Assembly: GCA_023333565.1 (NCBI GenBank)
Contig: JAJKFH010003558.1
Span: 1-64,000, forward strand
Source: Puffinus mauretanicus
Taxonomy: Eukaryota; Chordata; Aves; Procellariiformes; Procellariidae
Direction of reading: 5' to 3'
DNA: 64,000 nt
How positions within the stretch are numbered: the first letter of the stretch is position 1; the number at the start of each line of letters is the position of its first letter. Shown piece by piece: positions 49,741-60,800 of this stretch. The notes beneath the pieces were generated by a model that was not told where the DNA came from, made no database searches, and saw only the letters and a program-made list of their open reading frames with translations. The position numbers and the translations under genes were made by a program.

Positions 49741-52084
49741 AAACACTCAGGAGGGAGAAAAATATTTATGTTAAAACACAATACTGACACAGAACAAATG
49801 GGTATAAATCGGTCATTTATCAACATAGGCTGGCAACATCCATTAGAAGCTGTAAATTCAGCAACATCCTTGCCTAGCTCAGGCAATTCAGAAATCCAAT
49901 CTTATATTCCTAAACTTCAATACAGAAGAACACTGTACTTATTTTCTATCCCCAAGCTATTTGTATCTTTTTCTCCTGAAATAATGAAATGCCAAAGCCA
50001 TTTCACTAAAGACACCATTATTTAATTTTAAAATGGGGGAAATGGACATAGGCAATGCATGACCACAAAGCAGCTTAGGCTTTCTGAGGCTGAACACTGC
50101 AACACCTCTCAGGCACTTAGTTTGTAGAGTGAAATCACAAGGCTCCATTACACACAAGCTGTTCCATGTATATTGAGCTAACACCCTCAAAATTAAAATC
50201 TACCTCTTTTCTGGAAATAGGTTTTTACCAATAGCCTCAAACTAAACACATGAGATCAAACTTCAGGTCCCAAAACTAATCCTTGGATTTATGCTCCAAA
50301 TTATTTGAGTACAAAAAAAGGACTTTATTTTAAACACAGAATTGATGGCATCAATAGAAATTGACTGTATTGCTGCATTCCCTTCTTGTAATTTCTCAGT
50401 GGTCAAAACACTTGCCTTGGGGAAAGAGTCAAACTCTGGACCCTCTCGGCCAGACAGGGTTCACAGGCACAAATCACCTCATTCACAACAGAAGTAACCA
50501 GTAACCAGTCAAAAGGAAAGCAAGGAATAGTTTACACAGGACCCACTGGCCTGAAGCTGTACCACTGCACATACACACATAAACACATTTAAGATTACTG
50601 GGGCCAGAATCAGCTGAATCAAAAATAAATGAGACTTCCCCCCTCTATGAAACCACTACAGTGGGGAGTGGAGGGGAAGGGAAGAGGAAGAACTCTGGGC
50701 TCCAATACCCATTTTACCCAGCCCAGGTGAAAATGCATGACACATGCAACGCAACCCACCTTTGCGAAGTTCACTATTATGCTTCAGTCAAGCTCCCTTG
50801 TGCACTCTAACTGCGCTGCTTCTTCGCAGAGTGGTCATCATTCAAAGGGAGAAATGGAGACGCCCCTTTCTCTAGATTTACTCCAAGAAATAACCCTCTT
50901 GGAATACAGAAACTTCGAAATTTAATTCCCTCATTGTAAGAAGCACCTAAAATATAGGTCTCCTACTTCCCTGACCCATATTTCTCATCATTAAGAGGTT
51001 TCTTCTCCATCTCTTATCAAAGCAAGATGAAATTATGACAAGAAATTTCATGCTTTACTGAATCAGCAGTTTGCATGAATATACACATCAAAGAAGAATT
51101 TCAAGCTGAATATAACTGTTATATACTAAAATCAAAACTAATGAGAAGCCTAAATTTATGCAAAAGTACTGTTAAGATTTAGATATGTACTTTTCTACAT
51201 TAAGAAAACTATACCAGTAACAACTGCCCAGAAATCAGGAACTTAGATGTACTCTTTTTAGTCTCAAATCCCAAGAGATAGGCACTATCTCCAATAATCT
51301 CTGAAAACTTGCAGTTTTTTACTGATCAGAGCCTTTTTTCTTTGAAATCAATAAGCATATATACCTAACATGCCTTAAAGAGGATCTACTTAAGAACCCC
51401 AACTATTTGTGATATATAAATTAGATCTCCTTGTGAAAATATTTCAGACTCGCATTACTATTTTTTCATCCATAAAATCATTGTTACCAGAGCATCCTAT
51501 TTTTATAAAGCAACTTTTGTAGAAGAAATTAGTCTTAGTCTTTTCAGAACAGAGGCTAAGGATAATATAAGATATAAAAACCTACCATGTTTTTTCAACA
51601 ATAGAGACAGAGACCTAGCACTGTTTATATGTAAAGCTAGATAACATTTTCAGGTAACTACAACCTATTTGTTTCAATTTTAGAAATCTTCAATGGAATA
51701 ATAATTCTGTCACTCACAGTAACTACCTGAGAGTGATTTTTTTGTTGTTTTTTATTAGCAAGTGAGTTGTACAGCTACTTCAGACATCAAAAATCAGTGA
51801 AAAAAGGCAAAACTACTTTCTTCAGTAAGGCCCAATCCAAAAAACATCAATGTCAACTAAGGCTCCTGTTCATGTAATTGATTTTGGATTATGAACTTTG
51901 TTGAATCAGATGTTCAACTCTCTAATAAGCAAACAGAATTTAGCATTCCACTACTGCTGCCAGTAAGCAGACGTGCTCCTCCACTCTGTAACTGAAAATT
52001 TTTCACAATGTAGTTTATCTTCTTAATGTAACGACTTGTAATCATTGTATCTAAAGTTCATGACTATCTAGATTATCACTTAGG

Positions 52085-52185
52085 AAGGTTGGAAAGGACC
52101 ATCAACTCTGATTTCTCTCTACATCCACAAATTTTACCCAACTATTCAGTGCTAAGCCCAATATCTTGTCCTTACCATTCTTTAC
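52085..52185 (-). repeat. Possible decayed CR1 3' tail, minus orientation
   Basis: AGGTTGGAAAGGACCATCAA, followed by CATCCACAAATTTTACCC and CAGTGCTAAGCCC, resembles the reverse complement of an avian CR1 3'UTR. The match is weak and the octamer tail is not convincing. Confidence 0.3.
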
Positions 52186-52388
52186 TATTCTGTCAATTTT
52201 TGTCATTCACTCCCATGTGACTAATGGGGAATTGTTTCTTCCAGGGCACATCACACTGAATACAGTGAAAAAATAGTCATACTGTCATGAGATTTTTCCA
52301 ATTAGTTTAGCTTAAATACATTCAAAACCAGATTTTTTGAAGCACTAGGTCTAGGGGTTCTGACTCAGAAGGGTTAGTGCTAATGCTG

Positions 52389-52423
52389 GGACAGCTGGGA
52401 CCGGTGCCTGCTCCCAGCTGTCC
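52389..52423. repeat. Perfect 12-bp inverted repeat (hairpin)
   Basis: GGACAGCTGGGA at 52389-52400 pairs exactly with TCCCAGCTGTCC at 52412-52423 across an 11-base loop. It lies at the left of a GC-richer stretch (about 52370-52700). Confidence 0.8.
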
Positions 52424-52899
52424 GCCCTACCCATCTCCGCAAGGTTCCCACCCAGGGAAGAGAGAAGGGCTCAGCTGCTCAAGTGGCAGCTGCCTAAACC
52501 ACTGAAGATTACTGCCCGACTACCAAGGTAATCTGAAATAGGTGCCGGTTTAACTTACTGTGCTGGGCCATTAACCACAATGGTTCAGCAGCTGTTACAC
52601 GGCTCCTTCCAAAGGAGGGGCCAGGCTGACAGACGGGGGCAGAAATCCAGCACACCTGTTCTAAGGTAAGCCAGCCCCACTTCCTGACTTCTGCCTTAAA
52701 CAGACCATTCTCATATAGTTACCTTTATCAATACACTCAAGGGAATAAAGTGAGGGGGTTTGGGCCATTCTTATTTTGAACATATCAAACCATGCCAATT
52801 TGCATTAATTCAATTTCTTTGTTGACCGAATCCTATATCAGATTTTCCACTATTTTGTTTGAAGCTTGTCTTCCCATTACATGGTTTATATGTAAATAT

Positions 52900-53350
52900 C
52901 TTCTGCTTGTCCTTCTTCAACTCTGGCAAAATAACAGCGCTCTAAGTGCTGTGTTTAAGAACTTACCAAAAATGAGTACCAGTAGGCCAGGGATCGTCTT
53001 ATCCATTTCAGTTTGGGGCAAGCTTTCCAGGCTTGCCGATTTTAAAATGCTTATCCTTGACAGACTTTGTTTAATACTCTCCTTTCCTACTCACTGAAAA
53101 ATACTCCATTGGCCTCAGATCGTAAAAGCCCATTATCCTGATTCTTTCCAGCTAGAGCAGAAAAATTGCATTTCTGCCTTTTCCAGCATCACACTGAACA
53201 ACTATGTTATCTCCACCTGGTGACAAGCCTATGCTTTATTAAAATGGCTTTTGTTGCCAGCATATTTAATCCCCCTATCCCTACCTGCATTTAAGAACAA
53301 CCCCTAAAACTTCTAGCTATTGGGAGGGAGACTATTTTGTTTGTTTCTTT
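52900..53350 (-). mobile_element. Ancient degraded CR1/L3-type LINE fragment, minus strand
   Basis: The plus strand runs GCCGATTTTAAAATGCTTAT, then GACAGACTTTGTTTAATACT, then TTTCTGCCTTTTCCAGCATC. This follows the reverse complement of the region upstream of the RT domain in old amniote CR1-type LINEs (GCTGATTTGAAAATGTTTAA..., TTCTGCCTTTTCTGCATTA...). No frame is intact. It is oriented with APC. Limits are approximate. Confidence 0.5.
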
Positions 53351-56300
53351 CTCATTCGAGGTATATGGGCACACAAATATAATGAGTCTGAAAGTGTGTA
53401 AGGCTTCGGGTGTGGTTAAGGAGAATTAAGAAAATACTCGGTACAGTAAGAGAATTGCCCATGAGTGGAACAGCAGATCTGCTACCTCCTGTTCATGTTC
53501 TCATTTGTTCTGCATTAGCATTAGAGGGATGCAGGAAGGAGTAGCAAACAGCCATCACAGAAAACTGCGCTTCATCAGCTTGTTTTAGCAACAAGGGCTT
53601 TGATATCAGAAAGTGAATTGCAAGTTATGTAACACTAGTCCTTTTAATAAATTTGAAAAAGCTGACATTGAAAAAAATTGACAACAAATTATACCAAATG
53701 ATAATCTCTAGATTAGGTACCCTCTGAATTCCTGGGTTTTTCAGCCATGCAGAAAAAACAAGGGCCAAACAAAAAGCCATTACTATTATCAGTTATCCTA
53801 ATACAATGTGTGAAAGGGTTAGTCCCTTTAAAAGGAGGCCACACAATTTTCTCTAAATCTCAGCTGCATCAAGAGGATTTTCTTCTTAGTTTTTCTACAC
53901 ACTTCTGCGTGAAGGTTACCTTTGTGTACAGCAGATTAAAACGCCGAAGTGCTACCATACCTGACCTCCCTAAATCCTTTCGACTGGGGGTGGGGTACAG
54001 TAGAGAGGTTTTTTTTGTTTTGTTCTTCCATAAATGAATTCATAGCTTGGCAAGAGCTTTCAACCCATTGTTATATTTTGCGACACTTCCTTGAGTTCAA
54101 TACTTGGCCTGTACTCACCAACCACCATAAGCAGAGGCATCATCTGTTCTCCCTAACCAAAACAACTTGGCTGATGAAGGTTCGAAATGATAAGTGATCC
54201 ACGTTCTCTGCATGCCTTAAAAGACCAGTAGGAGAAGGAAAGAGAAGATGATGGTCTGAACTCTTGGCTTGCCTTCCTCATTACAGGTCAAGTACGATGG
54301 GGGTCAAGTGTGTGTGTGTGAGCAAGAAGGAGAAATCACCCATGTTTAGGATTTTACTAAAGAATACTAACAATCCAAAAACCATTCCTATTAGTACAAA
54401 AAAAGAGTAAAATCCAAAAGTCATACATTTCAGGCTATGAACAGTCAAGTTCAGCTTTTATTACACTGCCAAGAAAAAAGGCCCATTTCTTCCTTTATAA
54501 TTCTGGGTTGGGAAGTTCCTTAGCTGGTTAGTCATGCCACATTCAGAATACGACTGTGAAAATACGAAACATGATTTGCATTTAAATACTATATTGAACA
54601 CAAAGCAGTCCAGACATCATTTGAATCATAACTTATATTGGACCTGTGATGATTCACAAGCCTGAACACTCATTCTTCATGATGATCATCCTTGCTATTC
54701 ATGGCTAATTGTGTATGCCCTCACTGCATGACTTGCTCCTGTTTACATTTCTCATAATCTTCTAAGGATTCAATAGTTTAGGCTATTAGAAGTCTGAGAC
54801 AGATCTTTATTTTCCTATTTTAACTGAAACACAAATTAAACCCAAAACCATTAACGTGAAATAAATTTTAAAAAATAAAAAAAAAAAAAGAAAAATTATT
54901 CTTTTATAATAAAGAAATATTTCCCCATATTGGGTGACCTATCAGGGTCATCTTCATGGTTCCCTTCAGCACTTGTAGGGAACAGAAGACCATTTGTTTT
55001 GCAGGAAATGTATCAGCATCTGTTCACACAGGTCCTGCGCGAATTTTGGTAAACCACCAGCGCAGACTTGGTCTTCACTGACAATAACTTACTGTCACAG
55101 CATATCATCAGTAGTATAGCCTATTTTAAATAGGATTTCATTACATTGATGAAAAAATAATCATGTTTCATCAACATAAACATTTTACCAACTGAATTAA
55201 GATACATATTGAAATCTAACATAAGAATTTAGAGACCAAAGGAACCGGTTTTAGACATACGCATTTCCAACTTATGCTGTATTATTCCATGCTGGTGATA
55301 TACTAACAGTGTACTATGACAACATGCATCAGAACACTTATCATAACTGAGTATTTTGTACAAATGTTTTGGCAAGTATCACGACAGCATTTGAGGGATG
55401 ATGTTTAGGGAAGTCTGTACTCATAAATAATTTAAAAGTATTGTATTTAAAAGTGATCTTTTATTCAAGCTGCCATTTTTAAGAGTGTGACTAATGTTTC
55501 TTCCAGGAACTACTCCGCTTGTTACACAAAACAATACTAAGACCGTTTCTTTTTAAGACTTAAAAAGGTATAGGAAGGAGCATCACCATAATAATCATCA
55601 TAATCACTACTGGGCTTTTGTCACCTTCTTTCCTTTCACCAAAAAGATGGTGAAAGCACCTCTGCACCTATTGCATCTTCTAATATTTAAGCAATTGTAA
55701 TGAACATTCAAAATGTTACAGGAGAAACATCTAGTATCAACAATTTATCTTTTGAAACCAATTACTCCAAATGGTAAGTCCTCAACTGATGTTTCAAAAT
55801 TTAACATCATCCAAAGCCTCTCTTACTGATAGACAGGAAATCTATGATTCTAAAAATAATGGTATATATAGAAAACGTTTTGAGGGGATGTTTACTATAA
55901 AGCAGAAATTTAAATTCAGTAAGTTAGAGTTGTCTTCATCAAATCTTTTTTGTGCATCATTGTATTTAACAGAACTGAGAAGGAGGAAAAAATATTTTGT
56001 CAGTTACTTCAAGTCTCCTTAAAAATACAGAAGAGTCTGGTTCCAGGAAACTACTTTCAGTACATGTTTGCATGTATTTTCAAAGAACTGTAATTTTGAC
56101 AAAATATTCATAAATCCATTAACCCCATTAGAAGTAACAGAAAAATTGACTAAATAGTAAAAACCGAGTAGAAAGAACATTAAGGAGCACTTTCAACAGA
56201 ACAAACAGCGGAGGGGGGAAGTATTTAAAAACTGAGATTGATCTATATTCTATTATTCATGTATGCACAGCAATTTACTGAAAATACTTGTATGCAAACT

Positions 56301-57330
56301 AGGAAGCTGTATGTTTCTTGCTACGCCTTTAAAAGGCATCTTTCAGTGTATGACTATCCAAATCAAGCCAAAACTGGGCTCTGCTGATCCACTGACGAAA
56401 ATCCTATCAAACGAAAAATGCTCCTTACAGCTCATAGCCAGGGTCCTCCATGTAAGCCAACAGGAAGGATTTTAAATCTTGACCCGAACAGTGAATAGGA
56501 TGAAATAATTTGGCAGCATACGTGTCTTCCAAAATCGCCACAGATTTTTGCAAAAGCAAAGGAGCATTCTGCTGGCAATGACCTGATTACTAGAATAAAA
56601 GCTGCGTATCTGACAAAGGGAACGAAAGGACCTACTGCTTCATACATAATTTATTAAGATTTCCCACAGCATTCAGGTTAAGTCGTGGACCCAAGCATCT
56701 CTTTGTGATGTTAAATAAATCTGTAAGAAGTCAGCGGATCCCAGGGCGCACTGGACGCGCCGCGCTCCCCCCCGAGCGCTCCTCGCCAGGCTCGCTCGGC
56801 GCGGCTCGCCGCCCACCCGCGCCCGCCCGGCCTCCCGGCCCCCGCGGCTCGCCCTTCCCGGCGAGGGGACGCGCTGCGGCAGCACCGCCGCCTCCCGTCA
56901 CTAACAAAGCGGGGCCGGTGCCACCCGCCGGCAGCGCCCCGCCGCCCCCCGAGGGGCGCCTCCGCACGCCGGGCAGGGGCTGCCCGCCCCAAGACCCCTC
57001 CTCCCCCGCCCCGGAGCCCGCGCTGCGGGGCGCACGGCCACGCCAGGGCTCCGCGGCGGCTTTGTGCCCCTCGCCGGCGGGGCGGGCTGGGGCTCGGTCC
57101 CGCCCGCAGGGACTCGCCGCCCTGTCCGGGCGCGGGTCTTCCTCCTCCCCGCGCCAGCAGCCCCTTTCCCGCAGCCCGGTTTTGGGTTTTTTTAGCCACA
57201 AAAGCCGCTTTCTTCTCCCTTCCCGGCGGCGGCGCCGCCGCCTCCCTGTCACAGGCGCAGGGAGCCGCCCTGCCTCGCCCGCCGCTGCCGGCCGGGTGCG
57301 GCGGCCCCGCAGAGCCGCCGCCGCACTCAC

Positions 57331-57420
57331 CCCATGGCCGCCGCCGCTGCGCCTCCATCCCGCCGCCAGCGCCCGGCCCGGCCCGGCCGGCCCCGCCCGC
57401 GCCCACCGGCTGCGCCAGCG
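57331..57420 (-). other. APC: Probable APC noncoding first exon (3' boundary defined, 5' end unknown)
   Basis: Within the CpG island the minus strand carries CCATGGG followed by GTGAGTGCGG, a strong donor with the last exon base at 57331. It is the only CTCAC (minus GTGAG) string I found in the island. The 5' limit given here is a guess, placed just downstream of the CCAAT and E-box cluster at 57427-57484. Splicing to the exon 2 acceptor at 45922 would give a short GC-rich leader. Exon 1 has no recognised coding sequence, but it contains two ATGs in good context (A at 57358 and 57335). A second donor-like site sits at 58040. Confidence 0.55.
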
Positions 57421-57426
57421 CCGCGG

Positions 57427-57484
57427 CCAATACTGCCCCGCCGGTCACGTGCCGCCCGGCGCGGCGGCGCAGCCAATGGGGCGG
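57427..57484 (-). promoter_or_regulatory. Promoter element cluster: two CCAAT boxes, CACGTG E-box, GC box
   Basis: CCAAT occurs at 57427-57431 and 57473-57477 on the plus strand, so as ATTGG relative to APC. GTCACGTG, a USF/TFE-type E-box, spans 57444-57451. A GGGGCGG Sp1-type box lies at about 57478-57484. The cluster sits 95-155 bases upstream of the predicted exon 1 donor, which is a suitable place for core promoter control. CCAAT and E-box elements bound by NF-Y/CBF and USF proteins are known in a human APC promoter. Binding here is inferred from motif match only. Confidence 0.5.
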
Positions 57485-57890
57485 CGCGCCCCGGAGGACG
57501 CACCCGCCCCCTCGGCAGGGAACAGCTGCGCCCCCGCCCGGAGCCGCGCCGGCGGCCGGGCCGGGAGCTGCGGCGCTCGGCACCGGCGGGGCCCGGCGGG
57601 GCCTCCGGGCAGCGCCGGGGCGCTGTCACTGCGGCGGGCTGCCCCGCGGCCCACCACCGCCCGGAGGAGCCGGGCGCTCTCCCGCAGCCGCCCGCGGCAG
57701 GCGGGGCGCGGAGCCGGGAAGCGGGGCACGCCTCCGCCGGGAAGTTAATGGAAGGGGGCACGGCGAGCTCAGGCGCAGCTCCCTGCGAGGACGCCGTCCT
57801 CCCCGCAGGACAGCGCTGCGGCCCGCCCCGCCGGCCCACGCCGCTGAAGGCCCGCGCCGTCCAAAACCTGTCGCCACCCACTGCGCACAC

Positions 57891-60800
57891 ATGACGTAAA
57901 AGACAGGGTATGATTTCTGTGAATGCACGCAGGCTGACATACCAGCTGCTGGGCAGGCTTTAAACCTCTGAGAGGGCAGGCAGGACCTTCTTCTCAAGGC
58001 AAAAGCACCCCCAGTTCTACATTCGAGCATCAGTACTCACTCTGCACAGCCACGGGCAAGAGACTCAGCATGCTCTCTGCAGAAATGAGCTCACCGGCAT
58101 CCGCATCACTTCAGTTGGGATGATTATCATTCGTTCTCCTTTCAATGAAAGGACACAAGGACTAAATACCGTGTAAGACTTTTGCATTTATATAAAGGAA
58201 AATACTTTGCTTTTATACAAAAATGAAACGAGGCCTGCCAGTACTAGAATTAAAGCTAATACAGTTCATCTAATTTTTAAAGAAATACATAGAGACACTG
58301 CTTATTAAAAAGGCAACTGTAAGTGTATCCTTCAAGGATATCTCAGATTTATTGGCAGTTAAGTAAAATATTGTTTTCATGTGCTTGTCAGATATGTGCT
58401 GTCACTACTACTTGGTAGTTTAGTAACAGATCACATATGTATACATTTAAGCTATACCAAATTAGAACAGTACGTACCAGTTTAGCAATGGGTTGGAAAG
58501 AACATCCAAAAGACAGATGAATAAGCAAATCAATTCATGAAATTATTTTAGAATCTCCTTCCAGAACTGATCTCTCTCCAAGGATAAGGATGGAACAAAG
58601 TGTTCATGAAGAAGACTTAAAATCCCACAGAAGCACACTACTGAATACAAGAGACAGCAGAAATTAAACCATATTTCAGCTGTTTGAGTTTGCAGTCTGT
58701 ATTTTTACTTTAAAAAAAGGTTATATATATAACAGGTACTATGGGGATGATGTTTAAAAACACTCAGCTCTAATATAAAAGGCAGCTTTGTATAAATAGC
58801 ACAATATTAAATCTTTTTAATCCTCTAGAAGCAGCATTCAAGAATAAATCTATGGGCAGTGCAGTCCATCTCAAGAGAATAGTGCCTGACAGAAGACATC
58901 TGGAAAAGTGCAACGGTTTCTCAACTGGAGCAAATGCATGCCCTTCCCTGTGGCACTTCACATAAATTATGGTGTTGTATACTTATACAAGTGGACATAA
59001 GGACAGATAGCTCATTAAGAACATATATCCTTACATATGCCCGAGGAAATTTCATTCTTCCTATAATAATTTCTTTGTTTTGTATGAAACAAGCAGGATC
59101 ATGATAACCTCGTGGCTGGGATCAGACAAAATGAAAGGCACTACAGGCCTATGTTTGCATGCGAGCAATTGCACCACAGATACTTCAACACTACTACTTT
59201 AATTCCAGCTGTTTGCTCATGGCTCATTTTTCCAGAGTCATAGAAGGCAATACTCCACTCTCAGCAAAGATGCTCTTCACCAGATAACCTCTCATCAAAT
59301 GTCTTCATGATTAAGGAGATGTGTAACGTTATGTCACCTGCTACCTTCAGCATGTATCACACAAAATCCTCTTTGACTTTATCGGTAGAGGTCCTGTCAC
59401 TTAAGCAGTTACAGTAAACCTGTAAAGTTACATTTTAAACAAAAGTTATGTGGGCCAGTATTGAAGGGTATTTCAGGCTATATGACCTATTGCTACAAAG
59501 TTTGTATCAATTACAGCAATAATTGACATTCTTCTGGTTTTTGATCCACTCAATTTCATTTGACTTGATGTACTACAGAGACTGAGTTCATACTCCCTCA
59601 GCTGTAACAAATTATCACATTACTCTTAACAGGTTTAAGGTTTAGAACCCAGCTAGGCATTAGATCTAAAGCCATATTACTTTATATCTTACTGATATAC
59701 GCCACTGTTCCTCCCCTCAGAAAAGCAAACCAAAATGCTCCCAATTGTTATTGTGCAGCTCTCTCCATCCTAAAATTATTTACATTAGCATAAGCATACA
59801 CTCAAATAAGTATAGACATAGCTCAACACTTATGTTACCAGTTGACAAGTTGTTGCAATATGAGTTGTGGCTTATATACCCATCAGGCTGGTCCAGTAAT
59901 GGTTTTAAACCATGTCCGTTGCAAGTGCAATGCAGTTTGGAATGACTACTTTAAGCGTGCAAAGACAATACCAGAGAACCAATGCCAAAGAAAATGCCAG
60001 AGAAACTGAAATCCTATGTAGCTCAAAGCTAAATTGCATACCTCTAAGTGAAAAACTAAGCTTGAGAAATACACTTAATTTTCTAGAATCCAAAATGGGA
60101 ATATCAAAGGTCAAAGGCTACATAACATGCTCCATTTGTTCACACACATCACGCTGCATTTTCTGCAACTCTGAAAAACTAACTATAGTTCTCATTTTGA
60201 TTCTTGTTAGTTCTGGTACTGGCTAGTTCCTTCTGAGCCTGGTAGTCACAAGCTGCATAAGTTTGAGCAAATTCAGTGCTGATGAGTGATGTTAGATTCA
60301 CTGCTCTATAGCCTGAAGTCCTGTATTTATTCACAGAACAAGCAGAGCAAAAGCCGCAGCACAAATTCTCCAATACGTTCTGCCAAGATGACAGCTGAGT
60401 GGGAGGCAGAAAGCTTTCCCTTCCTTGCTTATAGTAATGCCCATTCTGTTATGATTTCATAAAAATGGCAGCTTATGTTTTGTGTCTGTCACATGCACTT
60501 GCCTCTAAAGCAAAATCCAGTATTAAGTGAAATTCAGTTTAATAAACAGCATGTTGTTAGTAATAAGAGGACTGTTCTCACACTGTATATTCCAGTGGTG
60601 TTAAAACATTGATATACAGCCAAACAGGTGAACGGTATTGTGACACATACTCTTATTTTCTTTCAAAACTTTCTATGTGCAGTACTGGATTCTACTAATG
60701 AACTGATACCAATGAAACAGCATTTGAATAAAAAAGGTCCGTCTCTCAGGAAAAAATAAAAGAGAAAGGAATTATACAGAGAAAAAGTCTTGTTTAGACT

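Larger units (their letters stand above)
45923..57330. other. APC first intron (predicted)
   Basis: 11.4 kb between the predicted noncoding exon and exon 2. It contains a GC-rich block (48495-48965), an old CR1 (48990-49740), a stable hairpin in a GC-richer stretch (52389-52423), an ancient CR1 fragment (52900-53350) and a TG run near 54309-54322. The remainder is AT-rich with no gene recognised. Confidence 0.5.
1..57400 (-). other. APC: APC gene, 5' portion (promoter through coding exon 7; 3' end outside window)
   Basis: APC is the cytoplasmic scaffold of the beta-catenin destruction complex and also binds microtubules. Seven exons on the minus strand give one uninterrupted frame from the initiator Met through residue 278 by human numbering. 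Every coding exon has the same length as its human counterpart, and every internal boundary is GT-AG. Exons lie at 45770-45922, 27639-27723, 26492-26693, 20446-20554, 18200-18313, 13320-13403 and 4313-4417. A probable noncoding first exon ends at 57331 in a CpG island. The N-terminal part seen here covers the homodimerising coiled coils and two nuclear export signals. The armadillo repeats, 15- and 20-residue beta-catenin repeats and C-terminal domains would lie to the left of position 1. No frameshift or stop breaks the exons, so the gene looks functional. The right-hand limit is approximate because the transcription start is not visible. Confidence 0.97.
56730..57890 (-). promoter_or_regulatory. 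CpG island, probable APC promoter
   Basis: About 1.2 kb of very GC-rich, CpG-dense sequence stands out abruptly from AT-rich flanks. It lies about 11 kb upstream of APC exon 2, on the expected side. It contains GC boxes, two CCAAT motifs, an E-box and a GTGAGT donor on the minus strand. Human APC also starts from CpG-island promoters (1A and 1B) with noncoding first exons. I cannot tell which of the two this corresponds to. Long open frames run through the island on both strands, but they are compositional and not genes. Divergent plus-strand transcription is possible but not shown. Confidence 0.8.

Noticed and set aside
57331..57358. In-frame N-terminal extension of APC from the exon 1 ATGs
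   Set aside because: After joining to exon 2 both ATGs are out of frame with the main start (23 and 46 bases upstream), so they can only be uORFs.
56705..57748. 347-codon plus-strand open frame, and overlapping long frames on the minus strand, in the GC-rich island
   Set aside because: They are products of CpG-island composition: Pro/Ala/Arg/Gly-rich translation in several frames on both strands at once, with no domain, and they overlap the likely APC promoter.
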